From positions 1 through 64,000 of the forward strand of contig CAWBTF010000017.1 in assembly GCA_963791595.1 (NCBI GenBank): a stretch of DNA of 64,000 nucleotides. Direction: 5' to 3'. Source of the stretch: JAEMQF01 sp963791595. Its GTDB lineage: Bacteria; Pseudomonadota; Gammaproteobacteria; Burkholderiales; Burkholderiaceae_C. This document shows, piece after piece, positions 9,190 through 18,591 of this stretch (its first letter is position 1; each line of letters begins with the position of its first letter). The position numbers and the translations under genes are program-made. The notes below the pieces were generated by a model. The model did no database searches. It was not told the DNA's origin and worked only from the letters and a program-made list of their open reading frames with translations.

Positions 9190-10873
9190 CGGTCGATCCG
9201 ATCCTGCTGTCGGTCTACGCGCGCAGCTTCAAGGCGATCACCGACGAGATGAGCATCTCGATGGCGATGACGACGCGCTCTCCCATCCTGTGCGAAGCGA
9301 AGGACTACGTGACGGGTCTGTACGACGCGCAGGGCCGCATGCTCGAGCAGACCGAAAACCTGCCGATCCTGGCGTTTTCGCTGGCTCCCGTGTGCAAACA
9401 CATCGCGAAGATCTTCGACGGCGAGATCTACCCCGGCGACGTGTTCTTCCACAACGACGTGTTCACGCTGGGCAACCAGAACAACGACGTCGCGGTGTTC
9501 AAGCCGGTGTTCGTCGACGATCAGCTGGTCGGCTGGACCGCGGTGAAGGGCCACCAGGCCGACATCGGCGGCGCGGTGGCGGGCGGCTACAACCCGAACG
9601 CGGTGGAGGTCTGGCAAGAGGCGCTGCGCATCCCGGCGGTGAAGGTGGTCGAGCGCGGCAAGCTGCGCAAGGACGTGTGGAACCTGATCTTCGCCAACGT
9701 GCGGCTGGACATCGTGCAGCACGACATGAAGGCCGAGATGGGCGCGTGCACGGTGGGCGAGCGGCGCTTCAATCGAGCTGCTGCGCAAGTACGGCGTCGC
9801 GAGTTTCGAGGCGCACAAGCAGGCGCTGTTCGACGCGACGCAGCGCATGATGGAAGCCGAGATCGCGAAGATCCCGAACGGCCGCTACAGCGGCGAAGGA
9901 CGCGTTTACTACGACGGCCGCCACGAAGGTTCGACGTTCACGATCCGCGTCGACATCGAGGTGAGCGACAAGCGCATCAGGTTCGACTATTCGCGCACCG
10001 ATGCGCAGACCAACGGCTTCGTCAACGGGACGTTCACGTCGAGCGCGTCGGCGACGATCCTGACGCTGCTGCAGATGGTCAACCCCGACATCCCGCACAA
10101 CGAGGGCATGGTCGAGCCGATCGAGATCGTCATTCCGCAAGGCACGATCCTGAACGCCGCGTACCCGAAGGCGACGACGTTCGGCAACCACCTCTGCCCG
10201 CCGAATGCCGACGCGATCCAGCGTGCGCTGGCGCCGGTGTTGCCGGACCGCGTGACCGCCGGCTGGAACAACCTGCTCGCCTCGCTGACGACAGGCATCG
10301 ATCCGAGGAACGGCGAGAAATACGTCGACATCGGTTTCATGGGCCTGAAGGGCGGCTCGGGCGCGATGCAGGGTTTCGACGGCTACGACCACATCGGCAT
10401 GATCGACGCCTCCGGCGGCGTGCTCGACCAGGACTACGAGATGTTCGAGCAGCAGACGCCGCACCGTCTGATCAAGCACGAACTGCTGCCCGATTCGGCC
10501 GGCGCCGGCCAATGGCGCGGCGGCCTGGGTGTGGAGACGATCTTCGAGATCGGCTCGGACGACACGCAGCTCGTGACGTTCGGCGATGGCGACTTCGAAG
10601 GCGCGTTCGGCCTCGCGGGTGGGCAAGGCGCGGGTCTCAATTTCATTCGCCTGCGCTACCCCGACGGCAGATGCGTCACGCCGCGCAACAAGGACCTGAT
10701 CACCGGCGTGCCGCGCGGCACGCGTCTACCACCAGGTTGCGAGCGGTGGTGGTGGTTGGGGCGACCCGCGGCTTCGTGACCGGAAAGTGCTTGCTGAAGA
10801 GGTGCGCAATGGGGTGATTTCTCGTGAAGCGGCGATTCGGGATTACGGGATGAGTGAGGCGGAGTTGGTATGA
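9186..10873 (+). CDS. Hydantoinase B-type subunit (two frameshifts)
   Basis: HyuB-family partner of the A subunit, about 561 residues when joined. The first segment has ITDEMSISMAMTTRSPILCE and GDVFFHNDVFTLGNQNNDV. Near 9769 the frame shifts +1 to IELLRKYGVASFEAHKQALF. Near 10725 it shifts +1 again, and the true family C-terminus VASGGGGWGDPRLRD appears, ending ISREAAIRDYGMSEAELV at the TGA at 10871-10873. Without the second shift a false stop falls at 10779. Both shifts look like single extra bases, and the repaired protein has the usual family length. Confidence 0.75.
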
Positions 10874-10908
10874 CAGCCGCTTTCTCAAGTGTTGCTTCGA
10901 AGACGACA

Positions 10909-11448
10909 TTCGGCCCATTGCTGCCGTTCGCTGCTGCGTGCATGCCTGCCCCTGCGCGAGGGCAGGTGGTCCGGGGCTTGGAGCCAAAGCCCTTTGTCCG
11001 CGCGAGCCCAGCCCCCCAGCGACTGCGCCCCAGGGCGGTGGCGGCGCCCGTTCTCCGGCCCACGCTCGCGGGGCAGCACCGAGGCCCACAACAGACAGAA
11101 GCGTCATCACCATCCAAGCGCGCAAAGAGCCAGGACACCGCGAATGGGGCCTGCGCCCGGGGCACCACCACCGCCCTCTACCACGGGTGGCGCGCGCTGC
11201 GCAGGGGTGCCACGCGGTGGCCAGGGCAGGTGGCTCGGGGTACGGGCGCAGGACCCATTCGCGGTGTCCTGGCTCTTTGTGTGCTTGGCTGGCGTTGATG
11301 GAGTTGCGCGTCGTGGAGCACGTTCGGTGCCCCGCGAGCGTGGGCCGGAGAACGTACCCCGGGCCACCTGCCCTCGCAGCGGAGCAGGCAGGCGCGCAGC
11401 GGCGAACGCTGGCATGCGCACAGCGGCCAACGGCAGCAAAGGGACGAA
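10909..11448. repeat. Long imperfect palindrome, copy A
   Basis: About 540 bp of nested inverted repeats. Arms: 10909-10946 with 11411-11448 (diverged), 11049-11075 with 11328-11354 (27 of 27 complementary) and 11126-11158 with 11244-11276 (32 of 33). Two blocks are identical to copy B in direct orientation: 11198-11276 = 47161-47239 (79 of 79) and 11328-11377 = 47291-47340 (50 of 50). Open frames inside are low-complexity and match no protein family. It separates the hydantoinase genes from iaaF, where it could act as terminator, transcript stabiliser or merely an insertion. Family unknown to me. Confidence 0.85.
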
Positions 11449-11517
11449 GGCCGACTTCGCCACTTGTCGGTGCTCAGCGGGCTGCAAAGTTGCGCCAGAT
11501 GAATCGGGCCGACTGAA

Positions 11518-12729
11518 ATGAACTTCGACCTCACGGAAGACCAAGTCGCGATCCGCGACGCCTTTGCGCGTTTCTGCGACCAGCGCATCGCGCCGCAGGC
11601 GGCGGCGATCGATGAAGCGCATGCGTTTCCACGCGCCTTGTTCAAGGAGTTGGGCGAGCTGGGGTTCTTCGGCATGCGCTACCCGGAAGACGTGGGCGGC
11701 AGCGGCGCGGGATTGCTGGAGTTCTCGCTGGCCTTGGCCGAGGTCGCGCGGGGTTCGATGTCGCTGGCTGGCGCTGCGGCAATGCAATCGCTGATGGGGA
11801 CGAAGTTCCTGCACATGCTGGGCAACGCTGATGTCGTCGCGCGGCTGTTCAAGCCGGCGCTGCGCGGCGAGAAGATCGGGGCCATCTGCATGACCGAGCC
11901 GAATGCGGGGTCGGACCTGGATTCGATCGCGACGCTCGCGCGCAGGGTCGACGGCGGCTGGGTGCTCAACGGCCAGAAGACCTGGGTCACGTCGGCGCCC
12001 GTGGCCGATTTCTTCACCGTGTTCGCGAAGGCGGACATTGAAAGCGCCCCCAGGCCGACGACTACGTCGTCCGCCTCCCGAGGGGGTTTGAGTAGCCCGG
12101 CAGAGCCGGATCTACTCAAGCGCAAGCTCACCATCTTTCTCGTCGAGAAGCACTTCAAGGGCTTGATCGTCGGCCGCGAAATTCACAAGATGGGCGTGTG
12201 GGCGCTGCCGACCTCGGAGGTGGCGTTCGACGGCTGCTTCGTTCCCGACTCGCACCGCCTGTCGCACGAAGTGGGCGACGGTGAAGTGCACCTGCGCAAG
12301 CTGCTCGCCGAAATCCGCATCATCACCGGCGCGATGGCGCTTGGCGTCGCACGCGCCGCGCTCGGCGCCGCGCTGGCCTACGCAGCACAGCGCAAGCAGT
12401 TCGGCAAGACGATCGATCGGTTCCAGGCGATCCAATTCAAGCTCGCCGAAATGGCGACCGAGCTCGAAGCGGCGGTGCACCTGGTGCATTACGCCGCGTG
12501 GCTGCACGGCGTGGGCCGGCCGCACCACAAGGAAGCCGCGATGGCCAAGCTGCATGCGAGCGAGACCGCGGCGCGCATCTGCGACCAGGCGGCGCGTGTG
12601 CTCGCAAGCTACGGCTACGCGATGGAGTACCCCGTGCAACGCTACCTGCGCGACGTGCGCTTCACGCTGATCGGCGGCGGCACGAGCGAAATCCTGAAGC
12701 TGGTGATCGGGAAGGAATTGACGTCATGA
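11518..12729 (+). CDS. iaaF: Acyl-CoA dehydrogenase, benzylmalonyl-CoA dehydrogenase type
   Basis: A 403-residue flavoprotein of the acyl-CoA dehydrogenase family. It has the N-terminal helical domain, the FAD-binding block CMTEPNAGSD near residue 125, and the C-terminal segment ending LIGGGTSEILKLVIGKEL. In auxin degradation IaaF oxidatively decarboxylates a benzylmalonyl-CoA-type product of the B12 mutase. The mutase genes directly follow (ATGA overlap), which supports the assignment. Residues ~175-200 are a Ser/Thr/Pro-rich insert encoded by a palindromic element (12042-12117) just before KLTIFLVEK. Whether the enzyme tolerates it is unknown. Confidence 0.78.
   Translation: MNFDLTEDQVAIRDAFARFCDQRIAPQAAAIDEAHAFPRALFKELGELGFFGMRYPEDVGGSGAGLLEFSLALAEVARGSMSLAGAAAMQSLMGTKFLHMLGNADVVARLFKPALRGEKIGAICMTEPNAGSDLDSIATLARRVDGGWVLNGQKTWVTSAPVADFFTVFAKADIESAPRPTTTSSASRGGLSSPAEPDLLKRKLTIFLVEKHFKGLIVGREIHKMGVWALPTSEVAFDGCFVPDSHRLSHEVGDGEVHLRKLLAEIRIITGAMALGVARAALGAALAYAAQRKQFGKTIDRFQAIQFKLAEMATELEAAVHLVHYAAWLHGVGRPHHKEAAMAKLHASETAARICDQAARVLASYGYAMEYPVQRYLRDVRFTLIGGGTSEILKLVIGKELTS
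12042..12117. repeat. Palindromic element inserted in frame within iaaF
   Basis: About 76 bases containing two small hairpins: GACGAC/GTCGTC at 12057-12071 within C-run/G-run flanks, and GAGTAG/CTACTC at about 12090-12115. They encode a 25-residue stretch (core PRPTTTSSASRGG) foreign to acyl-CoA dehydrogenases. The reading frame is kept on both sides. Confidence 0.6.
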
Positions 12730-13133
12730 ACGAAGTGAAGACGATCAAGGTGGTGCTCGCCAAGCCCGGCCTCGACGGCCACGACCAGGGCGCGAAAGTG
12801 GTCGTGCGGGCGATGCTCGACGCGGGCTTCGACGTGCACTACACGGGCTTGCGCCAGACGCCCGAGCAGGTGGTGGCCGCCGCGCTGCGCGAGGGCGCCG
12901 ACGTGATTGCGCTGTCCAGCATGGCCGGTTCGCACCTGCCGTTCTGCACCAGGCTGAAGCCCCTGCTCGAAGGGGCGGGGTTGGGAAACAAGTTGTGGGT
13001 GATCGGCGGCAACCTGCCGAAGCAGGACCACGGCGCCTTGCGCGCGCTCGGCTTCAAGGGCGTGTTCCCGACCGGCTCGCGCCTGGACGACATCTGCGAC
13101 TTCATCAAGGCCAACCAGGCACATCGACCATGA
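12726..13133 (+). CDS. B12-binding small subunit of an acyl-CoA mutase
   Basis: A 135-residue cobalamin-binding domain with the base-off/His-on signature GLDGHDQGAKVVV (DxHxxG) near residue 16, SSMAGSH near 65 and a closing GGNLPKQDH/GVFPTGSRLDDICDF region. It matches the free-standing B12 subunit of methylmalonyl-CoA-mutase relatives. With the next gene it would rearrange 2-aminophenylsuccinyl-CoA to an aminobenzylmalonyl-CoA (IaaGH in published work; letter assignment uncertain). The start codon overlaps the iaaF stop. Confidence 0.85.
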   Translation: MNEVKTIKVVLAKPGLDGHDQGAKVVVRAMLDAGFDVHYTGLRQTPEQVVAAALREGADVIALSSMAGSHLPFCTRLKPLLEGAGLGNKLWVIGGNLPKQDHGALRALGFKGVFPTGSRLDDICDFIKANQAHRP

Positions 13134-14773
13134 AACGCGACAGCCCCGAGTTCCACGTCCGGCCGGTTCGCAACGAATCGGGCATCGAGATCCAGCCGCT
13201 CTACACCGCCGCTGACGTGGAGGCGAGCGGCGGCTGGGGCATGCTCGGCAACCCCGGCGCGTACCCGTTCACGCGCGGCATCCACCCGCTGATGTACCGC
13301 AAGCAGCCGTTCACGATGCGCCAGTACACGGGCTTCGGCAACGCGGCGGACACGAACCGGCGCTTCAAGTTCCTGATCGAGAACGGCCAGACGGGACTGA
13401 ACGTCGCGTTCGACCTGCCCACGCAATGCGGTCTCGATTCCGACGACGCGCAAGCCGATGGCGAAGTCGGCCGCGTCGGCATGGCGGTGGACACGCTGCG
13501 CGACTTCGAGATCGCGTTCGACGGAATCGACCTGGACAAGATCACCGTGTCGCTGACGATCAACGGCGCCGCGCCGACGCTGATCGCGATGTACCTGGCG
13601 ATGGCGCAGAAACGCGGCTTCGACCTGAAGCGCCTGCGCGGCACGGCGCAGAACGACATCCTGAAAGAATTCATCGGGCGCGGCACCTGGGTGTTCCCGG
13701 TGCAGCCTTCGATCCGGCTGGTGGGCGACACGATCGAATACTGCGCCGAGCACGCGCCGAAGTACAGCCCAGTGTCGGTGTGCGGCTACCACATCCGCGA
13801 ATCGGGCGCGACGCCGACGCAGGAGATGGCGTGGGCGTTCTGCATCGCGCGCGCCTACGCCGATGAAGTGATCAAACGCGGCGTTCCCGTGGACGAATTT
13901 GCCGGGCGGCTTTCGTACAACTTCAACATCTTCGGCAACCTGTTCGAGCAGGTGGCGAAGTTCCGCGCCGGGCGCAGCCTCTGGGCGAAGATCATGAAGG
14001 AGCAGTACGGCGCGAAGCAGCCAGGATCGATGTGGCTGCGCATGATCGCCGGCGGCGGCGGCGGCGGCCTGACGCTCGAGCAGCCCGAGAACAACATCGT
14101 GCGCGGCGCGTATTACGCGCTGGTCGCCGCGCTGTCGGGCGCGCAGACGATGGCGCTGTGCTGTTTTGATGAGGCGTACACGATTCCGAGCGAACACGCG
14201 CAGCGCATCTCGCTGCGCACGATGCAGCTGCTGATCGAAGAGATGGGGCTGGCCGACACGGTGGATCCGCTCGGCGGTTCGTACTACATCGAGACGCTGA
14301 CGAACCAGATGCGCGCCGAGATGGAGCGCATCATCGCCGAGACCGATGCCGCCGGCGGCATCGTCCAGCTGGTGGCCGACGGAACGATCCAGTCGCGCGT
14401 CTCGGCCCAGGCGTACCGCATGCAGCGCGCGATCGAATCGGGTGCGTTTCCGAAGGTGGGCGTGAACCGGTATCGCAGCGACAGCGACGCCGACGCCGAC
14501 GTCGAGCTGCACCCGTACCGCGCCGACGACGCGCGTGCCCAGATTGCCGAGCTGCGCAAAGTACGAATCGCCCGCGACGGCGCCGCGGTGGGGCGGGCGC
14601 TGGACCGGGTCGAATCCGACGCGCGCAACGGTTTCAACGTGATGGGTTCGATCGTCGACGCGGTCAAGGCCTACGCAAGCGTCGGCGAGATCACGCAGCG
14701 GCTGGTCGGCGTGTACGGGCGCTATGCCGAGCCGGTGCGCTTCGAGCACCGCGAAGTGGAGACGGTGGCATGA
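13130..14773 (+). CDS. Large subunit of B12-dependent acyl-CoA mutase
   Basis: A 547-residue TIM-barrel subunit related to the methylmalonyl-CoA mutase catalytic domain: TRGIHPLMYRKQPFTMRQYTGF, AFDLPTQCGLDSD, GTAQNDILKEFIGRGTW and NFNIFGNLFEQVAKFRAGR. It lacks its own B12 domain, which is the separate gene just upstream (ATGA overlap). That split is seen in 2-hydroxyisobutyryl-CoA-type mutases and in the indoleacetate cluster. Context (iaaF before, CoA transferase after) points to the arylsuccinyl-CoA substrate rather than methylmalonyl-CoA. Reaction inferred, family certain. Confidence 0.85.
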   Translation: MKRDSPEFHVRPVRNESGIEIQPLYTAADVEASGGWGMLGNPGAYPFTRGIHPLMYRKQPFTMRQYTGFGNAADTNRRFKFLIENGQTGLNVAFDLPTQCGLDSDDAQADGEVGRVGMAVDTLRDFEIAFDGIDLDKITVSLTINGAAPTLIAMYLAMAQKRGFDLKRLRGTAQNDILKEFIGRGTWVFPVQPSIRLVGDTIEYCAEHAPKYSPVSVCGYHIRESGATPTQEMAWAFCIARAYADEVIKRGVPVDEFAGRLSYNFNIFGNLFEQVAKFRAGRSLWAKIMKEQYGAKQPGSMWLRMIAGGGGGGLTLEQPENNIVRGAYYALVAALSGAQTMALCCFDEAYTIPSEHAQRISLRTMQLLIEEMGLADTVDPLGGSYYIETLTNQMRAEMERIIAETDAAGGIVQLVADGTIQSRVSAQAYRMQRAIESGAFPKVGVNRYRSDSDADADVELHPYRADDARAQIAELRKVRIARDGAAVGRALDRVESDARNGFNVMGSIVDAVKAYASVGEITQRLVGVYGRYAEPVRFEHREVETVA

Positions 14774-15675
14774 ACCCCGCAGTCGCATCGCTCGAGAACT
14801 ACCTCGCGCCGACCAGCCTGTACGAAGCGCTCGCGGCGCTGAGTGTTGCCGAGGGGCGCGGCGGCAATCCCGGCGGCGTGTGCATCCTCGCCGGCGGCAC
14901 CGACCTGATGCCTCAGCTCAACGCCGGGCGGATCAAAGGGGCGCACACGCTGCTCAACATCCGCCGTGTGCCCGGCCTGGACGCGATCAAGCTCGACGGC
15001 GACCTGAAACTCGGCGCATTGACCACAGTCACGCAGCTGCTCACCGACCCGCTGATTCGCGCCCACGCGCCGCTGCTCAGCGTGGCGGCCGACCATTTTG
15101 CGAGCGAGCAGATCCGCAACGCCGCCACGCTGGGCGGCAACATCGCCAACGCCTCGCCCGCGGGCGACCTGCTTCCGCCGTTGCTCGCGCTCGGCGCCGA
15201 GGTCGAGCTGGCGTGGCTCGCCGAAGACGGCTCGGCGCGTGTGCGCCGGCTGCCGCTGGACGGGTTTTTCACCGGGCCCGGCGCCACGCTGCGCGGCAGG
15301 CACGAGCTGCTGAGCGCGGTGCGCGTGCCGCTCGCGCCGCAGGGGCAGGTGGTGCGCTTCTACAAGGCCGGCACCCGTCCGGCGCTCGACATCTCGGTGA
15401 TCTCAATCGCCTTCGCTGCGCGCCGCGACGTCGAAGGCCGGCTGCACGGCGTGCGCCTGGCGCTCGGCGCAGTGGCGCCGACGCCGCTGCGCGCGCGAGG
15501 CGCGGAAGCTTTGCTCGAAGGGCGTCTGCTGGATTCGGCGCTGGCCGAGCAGGCCGCCGCGAGCGCCGCCGACGAAGCGAAACCGATCGACGACGTTCGT
15601 GCCAGCGCCTGGTACCGGAAGGAGCTGTTGCGCAACATGATTCGAAGGGTGTTGAACGATGTCGCCGCTGCCTGA
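14770..15675 (+). CDS. FAD subunit of a xanthine-oxidase-family molybdenum hydroxylase
   Basis: A 301-residue FAD-binding middle subunit. The blocks CILAGGTDLMPQLN (residue ~40) and IRNAATLGGNIANASPAGDLLPPLLAL (~115) are the usual flavin-contact motifs. With the two following genes it forms an FAD, [2Fe-2S]2 and Mo enzyme. In this setting it probably hydroxylates indoleacetate at C2 to 2-oxoindole-3-acetate. The complex also resembles 4-hydroxybenzoyl-CoA reductase, but this subunit lacks an obvious extra Fe-S insertion. It overlaps both neighbours. Confidence 0.85.
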   Translation: MNPAVASLENYLAPTSLYEALAALSVAEGRGGNPGGVCILAGGTDLMPQLNAGRIKGAHTLLNIRRVPGLDAIKLDGDLKLGALTTVTQLLTDPLIRAHAPLLSVAADHFASEQIRNAATLGGNIANASPAGDLLPPLLALGAEVELAWLAEDGSARVRRLPLDGFFTGPGATLRGRHELLSAVRVPLAPQGQVVRFYKAGTRPALDISVISIAFAARRDVEGRLHGVRLALGAVAPTPLRARGAEALLEGRLLDSALAEQAAASAADEAKPIDDVRASAWYRKELLRNMIRRVLNDVAAA

Positions 15676-16201
15676 AACCGCACCCGTGGAAACGCCGGCG
15701 CAGCGTGCCAGCGCGCATGAGATCCGCTTTCGACTGAACGGCGTGCAGCGCCGCGCCAGCGTCGGCGTGCAGATGAGCGCATTGCAGATGCTGCGCGACG
15801 TGATCGGCCTGACCGGAACGAAGTACGGCTGCGGCGAAGGCGAGTGTGGCGCGTGCACGATCATCGTCGACGGGCGGTCCGTGAACGCCTGCCTGCTGTT
15901 CGCGCTCGACTGCGACGGCCGCGACGTGGTCACGATCGAAGGCCTCGCCGCCGACGTGCATGCGCAGGCACTGAGCCGGTCCCTCGTCGAACACGGCGCC
16001 GTGCAATGCGGCTTTTGCACCCCGGGAGTGATGGTGCAGGGCACCCACCTGCTCGCGACACATCCGCACCCTGACGCCGCGGCGGCCAAGCGTGCGATCG
16101 AAGGCAACCTGTGCCGCTGCACCGGCTACCAGAAGATCGTCGAGGCGATCGTCGACGCTGGCGCGGCAGCACAGGCGCTGCCGGCGGGGGAGAGGCCATG
16201 A
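15659..16201 (+). CDS. Two-[2Fe-2S] subunit of the molybdenum hydroxylase
   Basis: A 180-residue iron-sulfur subunit. The plant-ferredoxin-type cluster is ligated by CGEGECGACTIIVDG...C (residues ~60-80). The second helical cluster is QCGFCTPGVMVQG...LCRCTGYQKI (residues ~115-165). It transfers electrons from the Mo site to FAD. The first 25 residues are an unordered Pro/Glu/Ala leader. It starts inside the end of the FAD gene and its stop overlaps the next ATG, so the three subunits are translationally coupled. Confidence 0.9.
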   Translation: MSPLPETAPVETPAQRASAHEIRFRLNGVQRRASVGVQMSALQMLRDVIGLTGTKYGCGEGECGACTIIVDGRSVNACLLFALDCDGRDVVTIEGLAADVHAQALSRSLVEHGAVQCGFCTPGVMVQGTHLLATHPHPDAAAAKRAIEGNLCRCTGYQKIVEAIVDAGAAAQALPAGERP

Positions 16202-18591
16202 ACGAAGTGCTCAGTCGACCGAGCGCCGCGCCGAGCCTGATCGGCCAGCGTATTCCGAAGATGGACGCGCCCGAGAAGGCGAGCGGCAAGACACGCTACG
16301 TGCACGACATCGAGCTGCCGGGGCAACTGCACGCGGCGATCCTGCGCAGCTCGCGCGTGCATGCGCGCATCGTGCGCATCGACACCACCGCGGCGCGCGC
16401 GCTGCCCGGCGTACACGCGGTTCTCACCGCGGCGGACGTTCCCGAGCAGCGGCCGATCGGCGTCGCGAAAGACCATTTGCCGCTGAAGCGCACCTTAGTG
16501 CGCAGCCTTCGCGACGAGATCGCCGCGGTGGCGGCCGACAGCGAAGCGATCGCGCGCGCCGCGCTGCGCCTGATCGAAGTGGAGTATGAAGACTTGGCCG
16601 TGATCGCGGATGCTGAGGACGCGCTCGCACCCGGGGCTCCGCTCGTGCACCCACCGATTCTCGGCGCGCCTGCCGGGGCGTCGGTTGGCCTGGCGGGAAA
16701 GGCCGACAACATCGCGATGCGCTTCGATTACGACCACGGCGATCTGAAGCTGGGTGAAGCGCAGTCCGACGTGAGCGTCGAAGACACGTTCGCCTTGCAC
16801 TACGTGACGCATTGCTGCATGGGAGTCTCGGGCGTGATCGCCGAGTTCGACGCGAAGGGCAACCTGCTGCTCTATTCGAACACCCAGGTCCCGTTCCTGC
16901 ACAAGCGCGAATTCGCCGAGATCCTGGGAATGGACGCGGCGCGCATCCGCATCATCCAGCCGCCGATCGGCGGCGGCTTCGGCTCCAAGCTCGACATCTA
17001 CCCGTTCGAAGTGATCTGCGTCTGGCTCGCGCGCGAAACCGGCCGGCCGGTGAAGCTGGTGTTCAGCCGCGAGGAGGAGTTCCTCGCCTCGCCGACGCGC
17101 CAGCCGGTGCGCCTGACGTTGCGCTCGGGCTGCAAGGCTGATGGCACGCTGACGTTTCGCGCCGTGCACACGCTGCACGACAACGGCGCGTACACGTCGT
17201 GGGGCGCGACCACGCCGTTCGTGATGATGCAGACCTTCTCGTCGCTGTACCGCGTTGCGCATTGCGACTACCACACGGTGGCGGTCTACTCGAACAACCC
17301 GTACGCCGGGTCGTTTCGCGGTTACGGCAACCTGCAGGCCACCTTTGCCGTCGAGGCGCACATGGACAGGCTGGCCGAGGCGGTTCACATGGACCCGCTC
17401 GAATTCCGCCTGAAGAACGCGCAGGTGCCCGGCGAGGTGAGCGGCCAGGGCATGGTGTTTCGCAGTTGCGGCTTTCAGGAGTGCCTGCGCACCGCGGCGC
17501 TGCACAGCGAGTTCCAGCGCAAGCATTCCGAGTACGCGGCGGCGCGCTCCTTGCCGGGTGCCATCAAGCGAGGTGTGGGAATCGCGTCGATGCTGCATGT
17601 GGGCGGTGGCGCGAAGATCTACCCGTCCGACGGCTGCGGCACGATCCTCAAGCTCGACGACTTCGGCCATGTCACGCTGATCACCGGCGCGTCGGAGATC
17701 GGCCAAGGCTCGGAAACCGTGTTGTCGCAACTCGTCTGCGAAGAGCTCGGCCTGCCGATCTCGGCGGTGACGGTGGTCAACAACGACACCGACATCACGC
17801 CGTGGGACGTGGGCGTGCACGCGAGCCGCACGACGTTCATCGCCGGCAATTCGGCGATCGGGGCGGCGCGCAAGGCGAGAGCGAAAATCCTCGCTGCGGC
17901 GGCGCAGCGTTTCGACTGCGCGGCGTGGGCGCTGGCGCTGCGTGGCGGGCACATCGTTCGTGCCGAGAGCGGCGAGAAGTTGACCGACTTGGCGCGGTTC
18001 CTGCGCAGCCTGCACTTCAGCGACCGCGCCGAACTCGTGATGACGAGCTTCTACTACGAGCCGCCGAGCGTGCACCAGGACAAGCACTTCAAGGGCGACG
18101 TGTCGGCCGCGTACGCGTGGGGCGCGCAGGTGGTCGAGGTCGAGGTCGACACCGACACCGGCGTCGTGCGAATGCTGGGCGTGACCGCCGCGCACGACGT
18201 CGGGCGCGTGCTGAACCGCCTGGGAATCGAGGGCCAGATCGAAGGCGGCATCGTGATGGGGCAGGGTTACGCGCTGACGGAGAACCTGGTCGTCGAGGGC
18301 GGGCGCATCCGCAACCCGAGCTTTCGCGACTACAAGCTGATCACCGCGCCGGAGATTCCGGCGATGGACATCCACTTCATCGAGTCGATGGACGGCGAAG
18401 GCCCGCAGGGCGCGAAGGGGGTGGGCGAAGCGCCTGCGATCTGCGTCGCTGCGGCGACCGCAAACGCGATCTACAACGCGACCGGCGTGCGCATCACGAG
18501 CCTGCCGTTCACGCCGGAGCGTGTCTACCGTGCGCTGCACGGCGCCTTGCCGCCACTGCGGCCGACGCCGAGGGTTGCCGAGGCGCCATGA
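16198..18591 (+). CDS. Molybdopterin-binding catalytic subunit (probable indoleacetate hydroxylase)
   Basis: A 797-residue large subunit of the xanthine oxidase/aldehyde oxidoreductase family. Moco contacts include PIGGGFGSK near residue 260, SFRGYGNLQATFA near 375, and GQGSETVLSQ near 500. The catalytic glutamate is in GAKGVGEAP near residue 740. It would take oxygen from water to hydroxylate the pyrrole ring of indoleacetate, so no O2 is needed. Such a Mo dehydrogenase is the first enzyme of the published pathway. Substrate is inferred from context. Confidence 0.88.
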   Translation: MNEVLSRPSAAPSLIGQRIPKMDAPEKASGKTRYVHDIELPGQLHAAILRSSRVHARIVRIDTTAARALPGVHAVLTAADVPEQRPIGVAKDHLPLKRTLVRSLRDEIAAVAADSEAIARAALRLIEVEYEDLAVIADAEDALAPGAPLVHPPILGAPAGASVGLAGKADNIAMRFDYDHGDLKLGEAQSDVSVEDTFALHYVTHCCMGVSGVIAEFDAKGNLLLYSNTQVPFLHKREFAEILGMDAARIRIIQPPIGGGFGSKLDIYPFEVICVWLARETGRPVKLVFSREEEFLASPTRQPVRLTLRSGCKADGTLTFRAVHTLHDNGAYTSWGATTPFVMMQTFSSLYRVAHCDYHTVAVYSNNPYAGSFRGYGNLQATFAVEAHMDRLAEAVHMDPLEFRLKNAQVPGEVSGQGMVFRSCGFQECLRTAALHSEFQRKHSEYAAARSLPGAIKRGVGIASMLHVGGGAKIYPSDGCGTILKLDDFGHVTLITGASEIGQGSETVLSQLVCEELGLPISAVTVVNNDTDITPWDVGVHASRTTFIAGNSAIGAARKARAKILAAAAQRFDCAAWALALRGGHIVRAESGEKLTDLARFLRSLHFSDRAELVMTSFYYEPPSVHQDKHFKGDVSAAYAWGAQVVEVEVDTDTGVVRMLGVTAAHDVGRVLNRLGIEGQIEGGIVMGQGYALTENLVVEGGRIRNPSFRDYKLITAPEIPAMDIHFIESMDGEGPQGAKGVGEAPAICVAAATANAIYNATGVRITSLPFTPERVYRALHGALPPLRPTPRVAEAP

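Noticed and set aside
5466..10817. Apparent 1783-residue fused ligase-hydantoinase protein
   Set aside because: The frame runs on only because each gene carries a +1 shift and high GC removes stops. The individual genes have their own starts, ribosome sites and family-length products.
10854..11521. Several open frames inside palindrome A (and similar ones in copy B)
   Set aside because: They exist on both strands in several frames, are Pro/Arg/Gly-rich, and frame is not conserved between the two copies.
12726..14773. Methylmalonyl-CoA mutase of propionate metabolism
   Set aside because: The B12 domain is separate, there is no MeaB-type chaperone, and flanking genes are arylsuccinyl-CoA-type enzymes.
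14770..18591. 4-hydroxybenzoyl-CoA reductase (hcrBCA)
   Set aside because: Subunit layout is similar, but the FAD subunit shows no clear extra [4Fe-4S] loop, and the genes sit among indoleacetate-type genes rather than phenol genes. Kept only as an alternative.
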